Below, one piece after another: positions 42,377 through 52,543 of a stretch of DNA of 64,000 nt. The notes under the pieces were generated by a model, which saw only the letters and a program-made list of their open reading frames with translations, made no database searches and was not told the DNA's origin. The stretch is from positions 124,001 through 188,000 of the forward strand of contig NZ_WBWE01000005.1 of assembly GCF_008932435.1 (NCBI RefSeq), written 5' to 3'. Each line of letters starts with the position of its first letter. Position 1 is the first letter of the stretch. This stretch comes from Brucella pseudintermedia. GTDB lineage: Bacteria > Pseudomonadota > Alphaproteobacteria > Rhizobiales > Rhizobiaceae. The position numbers and the translations under genes are program-made.

Positions 42377-42463
42377 TAAAAAGAACCGCGCCCGAGTAAT
42401 ACGAGCGCGGCCAAAGACTAGGGAGGAAATGCCCCGAAAGGCATCGACAGGAAAACCTGTCTG
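42377..42463 (-). ncRNA. mmgR: mmgR-like trans-acting sRNA (alpha-r8/suhB family)
   Basis: The minus-strand RNA has a 5' hairpin GACAGG/CCTGTC (42446-42461), a second hairpin ATGCC/GGCAT (42429-42444), an unpaired TTTCCTCCCT stretch (42420-42429), and a terminator stem CCGCGC/GCGCGG (42386-42410) followed by TTCTTTTTA. The C/U-rich single-stranded segment between hairpins is typical of mmgR, which in Sinorhizobium limits polyhydroxybutyrate storage. Synteny also agrees, since it lies between the N-formylglutamate amidohydrolase and an inositol-phosphatase-like gene. A CTTGAC -35 (42494-42499, complement) lies upstream. Confidence 0.87.
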
Positions 42464-42604
42464 AGATTTAAGTTACGTCTGAACGGGGCAAAGGTCAAGA
42501 AAACGCGCATATTTTTTGAGCTAATTTTGGTATGCTCATTATCTAGGCAAAATTAGCATGGTTTGCGCAATTCTGCGCCATGAATTGAAAACAGGAGTTC
42601 GGGG

Positions 42605-43387
42605 TTGCTGATCGACAAGGCATTTTTTTCCGAAGTGGCTGCTGCAGCTGCCGCTGAAACGTTGCCGCGCTTTCGTCAGATGACGGAAATAGACAACAAA
42701 TATAGCGTTGGTTTCGATCCGGTGACCGAAGCGGACCGGGCGGCGGAGCGCGCGATTCGCGCGGTTATCGGGAGCGCCTTTCCGGATCACGGTATTCTTG
42801 GGGAAGAATATGGGCCGGAAAATATCGACCGCAGCCATGTCTGGGTCATCGATCCGATCGACGGAACCCGTGCCTTCATTTCCGGCCTGCCGGTGTGGGG
42901 GACGCTTCTGGGCCTCACTGTCGATGGCGACGCCAAGGCGGGAATGATGTCGCAACCCTTTACCGGCGAGCTTTTCTATAGCGACGGCAATGGCGCCTAC
43001 CTCGCGCGCCATGGCGGCGAAGATACGCCGCGCCGTTTGTCGGTGCGCAAGAATGCCGCTTTGGCCGATGCGACCATGTTCACGACGACGCCTGCTCTCT
43101 TCAAGGGAGATAGCCGCAAGGGTTTCGACCGGCTGGAAAATGCTGTCCGTCTTTCGCGTTATGGGGTCGATTGTTATGCCTTCGCGATGCTGGCCAGCGG
43201 CTTTGCCGATATCGTGGTCGAGTCGGGCTTGCAGCCCTATGATATTGTTGCCCTCATTCCGCTGATCGAACAGGCCGGCGGCGTGGTGACGCAACGCGAT
43301 GGCGGCCCGGCGGAAAAGGGCGGCGACATCGTTGCTGCCGCGTCTGCTGAACTGCACCGGGCAGCGCTTGATCTGCTCAACGGTTAG
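42605..43387 (+). CDS. hisN: Histidinol-phosphatase, inositol monophosphatase family (HisN)
   Basis: The 260-residue protein starts at TTG 42605 (MLIDKAFFSEVAAAAAAETL) with AGGAG upstream. The family metal-binding motifs are GFDPVTEADRAAE, then GEEYG and VWVIDPIDGTRAF, and DCYAFAMLASGFADIVVE. HisN-type enzymes remove phosphate from histidinol phosphate, but general inositol-phosphatase activity cannot be excluded. The stop is close to the convergent hydrolase gene. Confidence 0.85.
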   Translation: MLIDKAFFSEVAAAAAAETLPRFRQMTEIDNKYSVGFDPVTEADRAAERAIRAVIGSAFPDHGILGEEYGPENIDRSHVWVIDPIDGTRAFISGLPVWGTLLGLTVDGDAKAGMMSQPFTGELFYSDGNGAYLARHGGEDTPRRLSVRKNAALADATMFTTTPALFKGDSRKGFDRLENAVRLSRYGVDCYAFAMLASGFADIVVESGLQPYDIVALIPLIEQAGGVVTQRDGGPAEKGGDIVAAASAELHRAALDLLNG

Positions 43388-44380
43388 CTAAATACCGGAG
43401 ACCATGGGCTCAATGGTCTCCGGCATGGTTTCCACTTCCGACGAACCTGGAATGAAGGCATCGAAGGCAGCCCAGAACTGCTCCCGATAAAAATCGGCTT
43501 CCTGCAGCATTTCATGGCGGGCGCCAGCAATCGTCGTCAGCGAGACATTGCGCGTTCGCGCGACAAAACGCTCGATCACCGGCGTGGAAACCACGCGGTC
43601 GGCGCCCGCTGCAACAATGAGGACAGGTACGGTCGGCCCTTCATAAAAATCAGGCTGGTTGATGCGGCGCGATGTTTCGAGTGCACTCCAGAGCCACCGG
43701 GCTGTCGGACCGCCAAGCGCAAGGGCGGGGTGAAGGCGTGGAATTTCCATGTTGCGCATGAAGCGCGCCGGGTCGCTGGTCAGCGGATTGCCTGCAAAGG
43801 GTCGCGAAGCCAGCCTGCGTCCGCCGGAGGCGTAAACCCGGCCGAGGCCGAGCCATCGAAAGGCAGAAGCGATGCGGCGCACGGTGTCGTCGCTGAGTTT
43901 TTGCCCATCGAGCCCCATGAACGGAGCGCACAGCACCATGCGGCTGATGCGGGATGTCAGCCTGCCCATGGCGGCGAGCGCGACCAGCGCCCCTGCGGAG
44001 TGGCCGAGAATGTAGAAAGGAGGGGGACAGTCAGGCAAGGCAATCTGTTCCAGGATCAGATCGAGATCGCTGGAATAGTCGTCGAAACTGCGAACATAGC
44101 CGCGCTGGGGGTCCTTCAGGAGCCGGGTCGAGCCGCCTTGTCCGCGCCAGTCGAAAGTCAGGACCGTGAAACCGCGTGCACGCAGATCGGCCATGGTTTC
44201 AAAGTATTTTTCAATGAACTCATTGCGCCCCTGAAGCAGGACCACCGTTCCCTGTATCGGCCTTGCTTCGGCTTTTACAATGGCATAGCGCAGCGTCTTG
44301 CCGTCATGCGCTTCAAGCAATCCGGCTTTTATCCCCTGCGGAAAGGGATTCGCATCGGTTTCGAAAAGCAGTTCCGACAT
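43388..44380 (-). CDS. Alpha/beta hydrolase, lysophospholipase (PldB-like)
   Basis: The 330-residue hydrolase has the nucleophile elbow GHSAG (YILGHSAGALVAL), an oxyanion loop VVLLQGRNEFIEKY and the catalytic Asp and His regions (VLIVAAGADRVVS, GARHEML). It belongs to the monoacylglycerol lipase/lysophospholipase group. A perfect 11-bp inverted repeat (43395-43405 with 43413-43423) lies in its last codons. Confidence 0.8.
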   Translation of the reverse strand: MSELLFETDANPFPQGIKAGLLEAHDGKTLRYAIVKAEARPIQGTVVLLQGRNEFIEKYFETMADLRARGFTVLTFDWRGQGGSTRLLKDPQRGYVRSFDDYSSDLDLILEQIALPDCPPPFYILGHSAGALVALAAMGRLTSRISRMVLCAPFMGLDGQKLSDDTVRRIASAFRWLGLGRVYASGGRRLASRPFAGNPLTSDPARFMRNMEIPRLHPALALGGPTARWLWSALETSRRINQPDFYEGPTVPVLIVAAGADRVVSTPVIERFVARTRNVSLTTIAGARHEMLQEADFYREQFWAAFDAFIPGSSEVETMPETIEPMVSGI

Positions 44381-44445
44381 CCGATTGCGGGCCTTTCTGT
44401 TCAGTCGGGATTTGCGCTAACAGCATAATGGAGCAATTGATGACA

Positions 44446-44481
44446 AAAAGTAACCGGAAGTTCGAGAGCGAACTTCCGGTT
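44446..44481 (-). terminator. Terminator after the PepSY-like gene
   Basis: A perfect 13-bp stem (44452-44464 with 44469-44481) and 4-nt loop is followed on the minus strand by ACTTTTTG. It lies about 60 bp downstream of the secreted protein gene. Confidence 0.85.
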
Positions 44482-44538
44482 CAGAGAACAGCCGGTGCAA
44501 GGGACGTTACGCCAGCTGCCTGTTCACATGAAGAAAGA

Positions 44539-44937
44539 TCAGTAGCCGCCCGGGCGACGTTCGCCGACGATGCGACCTGAATAGGCGTCCACCATGACGA
44601 TGACACGACGGCCGTTTGGCCTTGTGGCGCGCACGAAATAAGTGTCACGGTTAAGGCGCATATCGCCAACATCATAGCCGCGGCGTTCCAGCGAGCGCGC
44701 TATCCGGCGCGGGCTCATAATGACGCGACGGCCGTAATCATCGCCCCAGTTCGGGCGGCGGTCTGGACCGCCATCCCAACCGGGACGCGGTCCGGGATAT
44801 GGACGTGGCGGGCGATAGCCGTCATCGTCGTAATATTGAACCTGAACGCGCAGGCCGCTATCGGCTGCGAGGGTGGGTGTCGCAAGACCGGTCGCGACGG
44901 TGGCAAGTGCGGCAAAAGCAAGAACAGCTTTTTTCAT
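44539..44937 (-). CDS. Secreted PepSY-like small protein
   Basis: The 132-residue protein starts MKKAVLAFAALATVATGLAT, a signal peptide cleaved after about TLA. The middle is proline- and glycine-rich (GYRPPRPYPGPRPGWDGG), and the C-terminus (residues 70-125) has a PepSY-like strand pattern (VRATRPNGRRVIVMVDAYSG). The mature protein is probably periplasmic. Similar proteins are common in Brucella; function is unknown. The frame upstream of 44937 lacks a ribosome site. Confidence 0.75.
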   Translation of the reverse strand: MKKAVLAFAALATVATGLATPTLAADSGLRVQVQYYDDDGYRPPRPYPGPRPGWDGGPDRRPNWGDDYGRRVIMSPRRIARSLERRGYDVGDMRLNRDTYFVRATRPNGRRVIVMVDAYSGRIVGERRPGGY

Positions 44938-45310
44938 AACCGTGATCCTTTGATAAACCCGCTTTGCAGCAGGCATGGTGGGACAGTAGCCCCAAGCGGC
45001 TGAACGCTCACCGAAGATGATGTTCATTTTGGGTTCATTGTGCGGCGAATCCCAAAAATGTAGCCCCCTATCGATCAGGAGTTATTACGCAGCGTGACAG
45101 CCCGTGTTTCGCAATCTTCGCGCGCTAGCGGCCTTGAAATGAAAAAGAACCATTCCCAAATGAGTTTTGCGGTCGCCTGGAAGGGACCGCCGGCATCAAG
45201 GAATTCGCCATAAGGGAATTTCGCCGCCGTGTATGGTCTTGAGCGCGCCCCGGCGTTCTCGGAAGATCATGCTGAAACAAGCATCTGTCGCTCTAAAGGA
45301 GGGCTAATAC
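44938..45310. other. Spacer before hsp20 with ROSE-like leader
   Basis: This 373-bp spacer holds no gene. It contains a near-perfect inverted repeat (TTTTGGGTTC... near 45028-45057), and its last 120 bp form the hsp20 leader described separately. Confidence 0.55.
45190..45310 (+). promoter_or_regulatory. ROSE-like RNA thermometer upstream of hsp20
   Basis: The leader before the Hsp20 start ends with TCGCT (45288-45292), about 5 bp before AAGGAGG. This is the short anti-Shine-Dalgarno element (U[U/C]GCU) typical of ROSE thermometers, which mask the ribosome site at low temperature. A preceding hairpin (ATGCT/AGCAT) lies at 45269-45284. Class members occur upstream of rhizobial small heat shock genes. 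Confidence 0.65.
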
Positions 45311-45781
45311 ATGCGTCACGTAGATTTTTCCCCGCTTTATCGTTCCACGGTCGGTTTCGATCGTCTCTTCACCATGCTTGACACGCTCGCTTCGCCGGAA
45401 GGTAACCAGTCCTATCCGCCGTATAATATCGAGCGCACGGGTGAAAACACCTATCGCATTACCATGGCGGTTGCGGGCTTTTCCGAAAGCGAACTCGAAA
45501 TCGAAGCACATCGCAACCAGTTGACCGTCAAGGGTCAGAAGGCCGATGAGAATGCTTCCGACGTAGGCGAAGTGCTCTATCGCGGCATCGCCTCGCGTGC
45601 TTTCGAGCGCCGCTTCCAGCTTGCCGACTTTGTGGAAGTTGCCGGTGCAAGCCTCAAGAATGGTCTCCTGCACATCGATCTCAAGCGCGAGATTCCAGAA
45701 CAGATGAAACCGCGCAAGATCGAAGTCACCAAGGCTGGTTCTGACAGCACCCAGCAGATCGAGGCAAAGACCGCGCACTAA
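45311..45781 (+). CDS. Small heat shock protein, Hsp20 family
   Basis: The 156-residue chaperone has an alpha-crystallin domain (residues 36-133): [20 protein letters not shown] and the conserved strands, followed by the [14 protein letters not shown] end typical of IbpA-type proteins. It binds unfolding proteins under stress. AGGAGG lies 8 bp upstream of ATG. The ROSE-like leader suggests thermal control of translation. Confidence 0.93.
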   Translation: MRHVDFSPLYRSTVGFDRLFTMLDTLASPEGNQSYPPYNIERTGENTYRITMAVAGFSESELEIEAHRNQLTVKGQKADENASDVGEVLYRGIASRAFERRFQLADFVEVAGASLKNGLLHIDLKREIPEQMKPRKIEVTKAGSDSTQQIEAKTAH

Positions 45782-45845
45782 ATGTTTTTGCTGCATTTCC
45801 GAACGCAAAACCGTTTCACACTTTTGCTGGAAATGCTCTAAATCC
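45782..45845. repeat. Dispersed intergenic repeat after hsp20
   Basis: CCGTTTCACACTTTTGCTGG (near 45813-45832), then AAATGCTCTAAA, is the reverse complement, with changes, of a sequence at 61062-61090. This is a Rhizobiales-type intergenic repeat, and it holds no gene. It may fold as a hairpin and terminate the hsp20 transcript. Confidence 0.6.
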
Positions 45846-45913
45846 GGTTGATCGCGAATGAAGAGGCGGCGCTCAGAGCGCCGCCTTTTTTCGTCGTTAC
45901 TCGTGTTAAGGCG

Positions 45914-46963
45914 TCAGGCAATCAGTTCGGCGAAACGGTCCACGTCTTCTTCCGTATTGGCGAAGCTCGTCACGAAACGGGCGAAAATTTCGCCGTCGCT
46001 GATGCGGTTCACTTCCGAATGCGGCGGGTTCCAGTCGTAGAAGATCGCCCCGGCATTGCGCAAGCGGTCATAGACCGACTGTTTCATGATGGCGAACACC
46101 TCGTTGGCTTCCGGCTTCCAGGCAAGGCGCATCTGGCTCGACGCGTTGATATGACCAGCAAGGCGCGTTGCAAGCGCATTGGAATGGCGGGCGAGGTCCA
46201 GCCAGAGATTGTCCTGCAGATAAGCATCGAACTGGGCCGCGACGAACCGCGTCTTGGAAAAGAGCTGCGCCGCGCGCTTGCGGATGAAGGGCAGATCTTT
46301 GGCGCGGGCAGGGTCCATGAAGACCAGCGCTTCGGCGCACCAGCAGCCATTTTTCGTTCCGCCGAAGGAAACAATGTCCACGCCCTGTTTCCAGGTCATT
46401 TCAGCAGGTGTCATGTCCAGAGAAACGAGTGCATTGGCAAAGCGCGCGCCGTCCATGTGCAGCGGCAAGCCCGCATCGCGGCAGATTTTAGAGATAGCGG
46501 CGATATGCTCGGGTTGATAAAGCGTGCCGACTTCGGTCGCCTGTGTGATGCTGACGGCCATGGGTTGCCCGGCATGGACGAAGGCCGGATTGAACCGCTT
46601 CAGTTCGCGCTTGAGAAGCTCGGGGTCGATGCGGCCATGGGCGCCGTCAATCGGATGAAGACGGGCCCCGCCGGTAAAATATTCAGGCGCGCCGCATTCG
46701 TCCTCGATCACATGCGCCTCGCGGTGTACCAGCGAAACGCCGCCGGGCCGGTTGACGCTTGCAAGCGCCAGAGAGTTGGCTGCGGTTCCGGTTCCGACGA
46801 AGAAGACGGCCACTTCGCGCTCGAACAGTTCGTTGAACCGTTGCTCGACGCGCTTGTCGATTTCACTCGCGCCATAGGCTGCCGCAAAACCCGCAGCATG
46901 CAATGAAAGGCTCTCGGCGATTTTCGGATGGGCACCTGCCCAGTTGTCTGACGCAAAATGCAC
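45914..46963 (-). CDS. ltaE: Low-specificity L-threonine aldolase
   Basis: The 349-residue PLP enzyme opens MHFASDNWAGAHPKIAESL. The PLP lysine lies in SFGGTKNGC and the ring-stacking and phosphate sites in FFVGTGTAANSLA and DGARFANAL. It splits threonine to glycine and acetaldehyde. It could also be a related beta-eliminating lyase, but the SFGGTKN context favours the aldolase. The gene is monocistronic. Confidence 0.85.
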   Translation of the reverse strand: MHFASDNWAGAHPKIAESLSLHAAGFAAAYGASEIDKRVEQRFNELFEREVAVFFVGTGTAANSLALASVNRPGGVSLVHREAHVIEDECGAPEYFTGGARLHPIDGAHGRIDPELLKRELKRFNPAFVHAGQPMAVSITQATEVGTLYQPEHIAAISKICRDAGLPLHMDGARFANALVSLDMTPAEMTWKQGVDIVSFGGTKNGCWCAEALVFMDPARAKDLPFIRKRAAQLFSKTRFVAAQFDAYLQDNLWLDLARHSNALATRLAGHINASSQMRLAWKPEANEVFAIMKQSVYDRLRNAGAIFYDWNPPHSEVNRISDGEIFARFVTSFANTEEDVDRFAELIA

Positions 46964-47710
46964 GTGTTCCTCCGGATGCGTTCAATCGGGCCGTTCGCGC
47001 AGCCCTGGTGTCCATGGCTGTCTACAGCATCGCTTCGAGAATCGGAATCAATTTTCGGAAAGCGCGCTGCGTGGAATTCATGAGGCGTGCGCGCCCGGGC
47101 ATCCGCGTGCAGATAGATAGTGTGCGAAAGGGGTTCGGACTGCTTTGATAAAAATGCCACCATCTTGCCTATTTTTTAGGCATAAGCGAAGCGAGTGGTG
47201 CCGTGCCGAATTGACGCAATGGCCTCCAAACGTAATTTAAAGCCCATAAAATCGCAGTCTTTGATATTTTATTACGGAAGTTGCCGAGAAAAATTGCGTT
47301 TCCATCTTGTGAGGCAATTTGAATTCTGTCATACGTAATTAGGACAGCAATGCTGTCCAATTAAAGGCTGATGCGAACGGAAGCGACACAACGCTCTCCG
47401 AAAAGTTTCAGAAAGAGGCGCCGGAACCGGCAGGCACATGGCCTGGCGGCAACAGGCGCCCCGACCGCGACAGGAGGAATTCGAGTGCGCCGTTTTCTGG
47501 CGGGCTGGGTGTCGTCTGTCCAAGCCTGATGAGAATAAGGCGCTAAACATCGTTCCTCGCACCGGCTTTTGCCGCTCGTCCGGAACCTCGTCCAACGCCT
47601 TGTCGATAAGGCTTCCTTTATATGTAAAGCAACGGCGGGATGGTTGTCACATCATCTCGGTATATACTGATCGCGCACCTCATGAAGAGGGCCAAACGGA
47701 GGGAATGACG
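46964..47710. other. Long spacer upstream of gltB
   Basis: This 747-bp region has no convincing gene. It includes a perfect palindrome, GGACAGC-AAT-GCTGTCC, at 47342-47358, in AT-rich surroundings, which may be a regulatory site for gltB. The true gltB promoter is not visible to me. Frames here lack ribosome sites. Confidence 0.55.
47342..47358. promoter_or_regulatory. Palindrome upstream of gltB
   Basis: GGACAGC, three bases, GCTGTCC is a perfect 7-bp inverted repeat, 353 bp before the gltB start. Such sites often bind dimeric regulators, but no specific regulator is shown. Confidence 0.35.
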
Positions 47711-50700
47711 ATGACGCATTTGACGCCATCTGTATCGAATGTGGTTTCTCACAACGTACAGAACGGAACGGTCAAAGCTGCGACGGCCGCTCCCAACCGA
47801 ACGACGCGAAAAACGAAAGCGGCGGGTTTGCCCGCAGCGCAAGGACTTTACGATCCGCGCAACGAACATGATGCGTGCGGCGTTGGCTTTATTGCGCATA
47901 TGAAGGGCAAGAAGTCGCATCAGGTCGTGGAAAACGGCCTGAAGATGCTGGAAAACCTCACTCATCGCGGCGCTGTCGGCGCCGATCCGCTGATGGGCGA
48001 CGGCGCTGGCATTCTGGTGCAGATTCCAGATCGCTTCTTCCGCGAGGAAATGGCGCGCCAGGGCATTGACCTGCCGCAGCCGGGCTCTTACGGCGTCGGC
48101 TATCTGTTCATGCCGCGCGACGCGGCGCTGCGCGCTCATATTGAAGAAATCGTCAAGGAAGTGATCGCCGCCGAAGGACAGACCTTCATCGGCTTCCGCG
48201 AGGTGCCCGTCGACAATTCGTCGCTTTCCAAGGCTCCGGACATTGCCGCAACCGAACCGTTTCACGTCCAGGTATTCATCGGGCGTAACCCGATGCTGGA
48301 GACGGATGACGATTTCGAGCGCCGCCTGTTCGTGCTGCGCAAGGTCATCTCCAACCGCATCTATCAGGAAAATGACGGCGACGATAAGGGCTTCTATGTC
48401 GTGTCCATGTCGGCGCGCACGGTTGTCTACAAGGGCATGTTCCTCGCCTATCAGGTCGGGGCCTATTATCAGGACCTGAAAGACCCGCGTTTTGAAAGCG
48501 CAGTAGCGCTGGTGCACCAGCGCTTTTCCACCAACACTTTTCCGTCATGGCGTCTGGCGCATCCATACCGCATGGTTGCGCATAATGGCGAGATCAACAC
48601 GCTGCGCGGCAATGTCAACTGGATGGCGGCGCGTCAGGCTTCGGTCGATAGCGAACTGTTCGGCAACGATATTTCCAAGCTGTGGCCGATTTCCTATGAG
48701 GGCCAGTCGGATACGGCCTGCTTCGACAATGCGCTCGAGTTCCTGCATCAGGGCGGCTACAGCCTGGCGCATGCGATGATGATGCTGATCCCGGAAGCAT
48801 GGTCGGGCAACAAGCTGATGTCGGATGAGCGCCGCGCGTTCTACGAATATCACGCAGCACTGATGGAACCATGGGACGGCCCTGCCGCGGTCGCCTTCAC
48901 CGATGGCCGCCAGATTGGCGCGACGCTCGACCGTAACGGCCTGCGTCCCGCACGCTATATCGTGACGGACGACGATTTCGTCATTCTGGCGTCGGAAGCA
49001 GGTGTCCTGCCGGTCGAGGAAAAGAAGGTTGTCAAGAAGTGGCGTCTTCAGCCGGGCCGTATGCTGCTCATCGATATGGAAGAAGGCCGCATCGTCTCGG
49101 ATGAGGAAATCAAATCGCAGATCGCGCAGAAGCACCCTTACAAGCAGTGGCTGGCCAATACGCAGCTCATTCTGGAAGAGCTCAATCCAGTCGAGCCGCG
49201 GGCGCTCCGCAAGGATGTGAGCCTTCTCGACCGTCAGCAGAGCTTTGGCTACACGCAGGAAGACACCCGGATTCTGATGGCTCCCATGGCGACGACCGGC
49301 CAGGAAGCCATCGGTTCGATGGGGACGGACACTCCGATCTCGGCCATGTCCGACAAGTCGAAGCTGCTCTATACCTATTTCAAGCAGAATTTCGCGCAGG
49401 TGACGAACCCGCCGATCGATCCGATCCGTGAAGAACTGGTGATGAGCCTTGTCTCCTTCATCGGCCCGCGCCCAAACATCTTCGATCTTGTCGGCACCTC
49501 GCGCCGCAAGCGTCTGGAAGTGCGCCAGCCGATCCTGACCAATGGCGATCTGGAGAAGATCCGCTCCATCGGCCATACGGAAGACCGCTTCGACACCAAG
49601 ACGCTCGACATCACCTATAATGTCGGCGAAGGCGCCGCCGGCATGCATGGCGCCATCGAGCGTCTGTGCGACCGCGCCGAAGCAGCGGTTCATGGCGGCT
49701 ACAACATCGTCATCCTGTCGGATCGTCAGGTTGGTCCGGACCGCATTCCGATCCCGGCCCTTCTGGCGACGGCAGCCGTGCATCACCACTTGATCCGCAA
49801 GGGGCTGCGCACTTCGGTCGGCCTCGTGGTGGAATCGGGCGAGCCGCGCGAAATCCATCATTTCTGCTGTCTTGCCGGTTATGGCGCCGAGGCAATCAAT
49901 CCGTATCTCGCCTTCGACACGTTGCTCGACATGCATCGCCGTCGCGAATTTCCGCCGGAAGTCGATGAAAACGAAGTGGTCAAGCGCTACATCAAGTCGA
50001 TCGGCAAGGGCATGCTCAAGGTCATGTCCAAGATGGGAATTTCGACCTACCAGTCCTATTGCGGCGCGCAGATTTTCGATGCGGTCGGCTTGCAGTCGGA
50101 TTTCGTCGACAAGTTCTTCTTCGGCACCGCCACCAGCATCGAAGGTGTCGGCCTGGACGAGATTGCGGAAGAGACCGTACGCCGGCACACCGACGCATTC
50201 GGCAGCGACCCGGTTCTGCTGACCTCACTGGAAGTTGGCGGCGAATATGCCTACCGCATGCGCGGCGAGGCACATTTGTGGTCGCCGGATGCGGTTGCCA
50301 GGCTGCAGCACGCGGTGCGCACCTCAAACCCGGAGACCTTCACCGAATATACGCGTATGCTCGATTCCAAGGCGGCGCAGGCCAAGACCATTCGCGGCCT
50401 GTTCGATATCCGCTTTGCCGAAGAGCGCGGCCTCAAGCCGGTTTCCATCGATGAAGTCGAACCGGCGACGGAAATCGTCAAGCGGTTCTCGACCGGCGCG
50501 ATGTCCTTCGGCTCGATTTCGCGTGAAGCGCATACCACGCTTGCCCGCGCCATGAATGCCATTGGCGGGAAGTCGAACACGGGCGAGGGCGGCGAGGAGC
50601 CGGATCGCTTCTATCCGCTGCCCGACGGCACGCCGAACCCGGAACGCTCCGCCATCAAGCAGGTGGCATCGGGCCGTTTCGGCGTGACGACGGAATATCT

Positions 50701-52462
50701 GGTCAATTCCGACCTGATCCAGATCAAGGTTGCGCAGGGCGCGAAGCCCGGTGAGGGCGGTCAGTTGCCGGGCCACAAGGTCGATGCCACCATCGCCAAG
50801 ACCCGTCACTCGACGCCGGGCGTTGGCCTCATTTCGCCGCCGCCGCACCATGACATCTATTCGATCGAGGACCTGGCGCAGCTCATCTACGACCTGAAAA
50901 ACGTCAACCCGGCTGCCGATATTTCGGTCAAGCTGGTATCGGAAGTGGGCGTCGGCACGGTCGCCGCCGGTGTTGCCAAGGCGCGAGCCGATCACATCAC
51001 CGTGTCGGGATATGATGGCGGCACGGGCGCTTCGCCGCTGACCTCGCTCAAACATGCCGGTTCCCCTTGGGAAATCGGCCTTGCCGAAACCCACCAGACG
51101 CTGGTGCTGAACGGACTGCGCTCCCGCGTGGCGCTTCAGGTCGATGGCGGTTTGCGGACCGGGCGCGATGTCATCATCGGCGCGCTGCTCGGCGCCGACG
51201 AGTTCGGTTTCTCGACCGCTCCGCTGATTGCGGCTGGCTGCATCATGATGCGCAAGTGCCATCTGAACACCTGTCCGGTGGGCGTGGCGACGCAGGACCC
51301 GGTTCTGCGCAAACGCTTCAAGGGCACGCCGGAGCACGTCATCAACTTCTTCTTCTATCTGGCGGAGGAAGTGCGGGCGCTTTTGGCCGAGATGGGCTTC
51401 ACCAGGCTGGAACAGATCATCGGCGAGACCGAGCTTCTGGAAAAGCAGGCAATGATCGACCATTGGAAGGCCAAGGGTCTCGATTTCAGCCGTATCTTCT
51501 ATAAGCCTGAGGCCGAAAAGCACGAGATTTACTGGACGGAACGGCAGCATCACCCGATTGAAGATGTTCTTGACCGTAAGCTGATTGCGGAGGCAATGCC
51601 AGCGCTGGAAGACCGCCAGCCGGTCAAGATCGACGTGGAGATCAAGAATGTTGATCGTTCTGCCGGTGCGATGCTTTCCGGCGAGGTGGCAAAACGCTTC
51701 CGCCACAAGGGACTGCCGGAAGACACCATCGCTGTCACGCTTCGTGGCACGGCTGGCCAGTCCTTCGGCGCGTTTCTGGCTCGCGGCATTTCGTTCGAGC
51801 TGATCGGCGACGGCAATGATTATGTGGGCAAGGGCCTTTCGGGTGGCCGCATCGTCATTCGTCCGCCGGAAGACACGCGCATCGTCGCCGAGGATTCGAT
51901 TATCGTCGGCAATACCGTTCTCTACGGTGCGCTTGAAGGCGAGTGCTACTTCCGCGGCGTGGCGGGCGAGCGTTTCGCCGTGCGAAACTCTGGCGCGGTG
52001 ACGGTCGTTGAAGGCGTGGGCGATCATGGCTGCGAATATATGACCGGCGGCGTGGTTGTTGTCATCGGGCAGACGGGGCGCAACTTCGCAGCGGGCATGT
52101 CGGGCGGTGTTGCCTATGTGCTCGATGAGGAAGGCGATTTCGCCCAGCGTTGCAACATGGCGATGGTCGAACTGGAGCCGGTGCCGGAAGAAGACGACAT
52201 TCTGGAAAAGCTGCATCACCATGGCGGCGATCTCATGCACAAGGGCCGTGTGGACGTTTCCGCCAACATGACCCATCATGACGAGGAACGTCTGGTGCAG
52301 CTGATCGCCAACCATCTGCATTACACGGGCTCGACGCGGGCAAAGGACATTCTCGATAATTGGGAGAGCTATCGCCCCAAATTCGTGAAAGTCATGCCTG
52401 TCGAATATCGCCGCGCTCTGGAAGAGATGGAGCGTATGCAGATCGGTGTCGCGGCTGAATAA
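47711..52462 (+). CDS. gltB: Glutamate synthase (NADPH) large subunit
   Basis: The 1583-residue enzyme converts glutamine and 2-oxoglutarate to two glutamates. It has a class II glutaminase domain after a propeptide; the nucleophile C56 lies in [10 protein letters not shown]. The 3Fe-4S site is [16 protein letters not shown], and the central FMN-binding synthase domain and the C-terminal beta-helix ([11 protein letters not shown]) follow. ATG 47711 has GGAGG 8 bp upstream; an ATG at 47705 is too close to it. The small subunit gene follows 81 bp later. Confidence 0.97.
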   Translation: MTHLTPSVSNVVSHNVQNGTVKAATAAPNRTTRKTKAAGLPAAQGLYDPRNEHDACGVGFIAHMKGKKSHQVVENGLKMLENLTHRGAVGADPLMGDGAGILVQIPDRFFREEMARQGIDLPQPGSYGVGYLFMPRDAALRAHIEEIVKEVIAAEGQTFIGFREVPVDNSSLSKAPDIAATEPFHVQVFIGRNPMLETDDDFERRLFVLRKVISNRIYQENDGDDKGFYVVSMSARTVVYKGMFLAYQVGAYYQDLKDPRFESAVALVHQRFSTNTFPSWRLAHPYRMVAHNGEINTLRGNVNWMAARQASVDSELFGNDISKLWPISYEGQSDTACFDNALEFLHQGGYSLAHAMMMLIPEAWSGNKLMSDERRAFYEYHAALMEPWDGPAAVAFTDGRQIGATLDRNGLRPARYIVTDDDFVILASEAGVLPVEEKKVVKKWRLQPGRMLLIDMEEGRIVSDEEIKSQIAQKHPYKQWLANTQLILEELNPVEPRALRKDVSLLDRQQSFGYTQEDTRILMAPMATTGQEAIGSMGTDTPISAMSDKSKLLYTYFKQNFAQVTNPPIDPIREELVMSLVSFIGPRPNIFDLVGTSRRKRLEVRQPILTNGDLEKIRSIGHTEDRFDTKTLDITYNVGEGAAGMHGAIERLCDRAEAAVHGGYNIVILSDRQVGPDRIPIPALLATAAVHHHLIRKGLRTSVGLVVESGEPREIHHFCCLAGYGAEAINPYLAFDTLLDMHRRREFPPEVDENEVVKRYIKSIGKGMLKVMSKMGISTYQSYCGAQIFDAVGLQSDFVDKFFFGTATSIEGVGLDEIAEETVRRHTDAFGSDPVLLTSLEVGGEYAYRMRGEAHLWSPDAVARLQHAVRTSNPETFTEYTRMLDSKAAQAKTIRGLFDIRFAEERGLKPVSIDEVEPATEIVKRFSTGAMSFGSISREAHTTLARAMNAIGGKSNTGEGGEEPDRFYPLPDGTPNPERSAIKQVASGRFGVTTEYLVNSDLIQIKVAQGAKPGEGGQLPGHKVDATIAKTRHSTPGVGLISPPPHHDIYSIEDLAQLIYDLKNVNPAADISVKLVSEVGVGTVAAGVAKARADHITVSGYDGGTGASPLTSLKHAGSPWEIGLAETHQTLVLNGLRSRVALQVDGGLRTGRDVIIGALLGADEFGFSTAPLIAAGCIMMRKCHLNTCPVGVATQDPVLRKRFKGTPEHVINFFFYLAEEVRALLAEMGFTRLEQIIGETELLEKQAMIDHWKAKGLDFSRIFYKPEAEKHEIYWTERQHHPIEDVLDRKLIAEAMPALEDRQPVKIDVEIKNVDRSAGAMLSGEVAKRFRHKGLPEDTIAVTLRGTAGQSFGAFLARGISFELIGDGNDYVGKGLSGGRIVIRPPEDTRIVAEDSIIVGNTVLYGALEGECYFRGVAGERFAVRNSGAVTVVEGVGDHGCEYMTGGVVVVIGQTGRNFAAGMSGGVAYVLDEEGDFAQRCNMAMVELEPVPEEDDILEKLHHHGGDLMHKGRVDVSANMTHHDEERLVQLIANHLHYTGSTRAKDILDNWESYRPKFVKVMPVEYRRALEEMERMQIGVAAE

Positions 52463-52543
52463 GAGCCATCGTTAAAACGCAGTGCTTGTGCGCCTGGGAT
52501 GGCGCACGGCACCGCGAGCCTCGCACAGCGAGAGGAGAATAAT

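Noticed and set aside
43395..43423. Perfect 11-bp inverted repeat as a terminator after hisN
   Set aside because: It lies in the last codons of the convergent hydrolase gene and has no U-tract in either direction, so I only mention it.
46903..47360. Short frames in the spacer before gltB
   Set aside because: They lack ribosome sites and recognisable protein features.
48545..52321. Long minus-strand frames (547 and 665 codons) inside gltB
   Set aside because: The 547-codon frame is in the antisense register with gltB codons and both read as arginine- and histidine-rich sequence with no domain. gltB itself is unmistakable.
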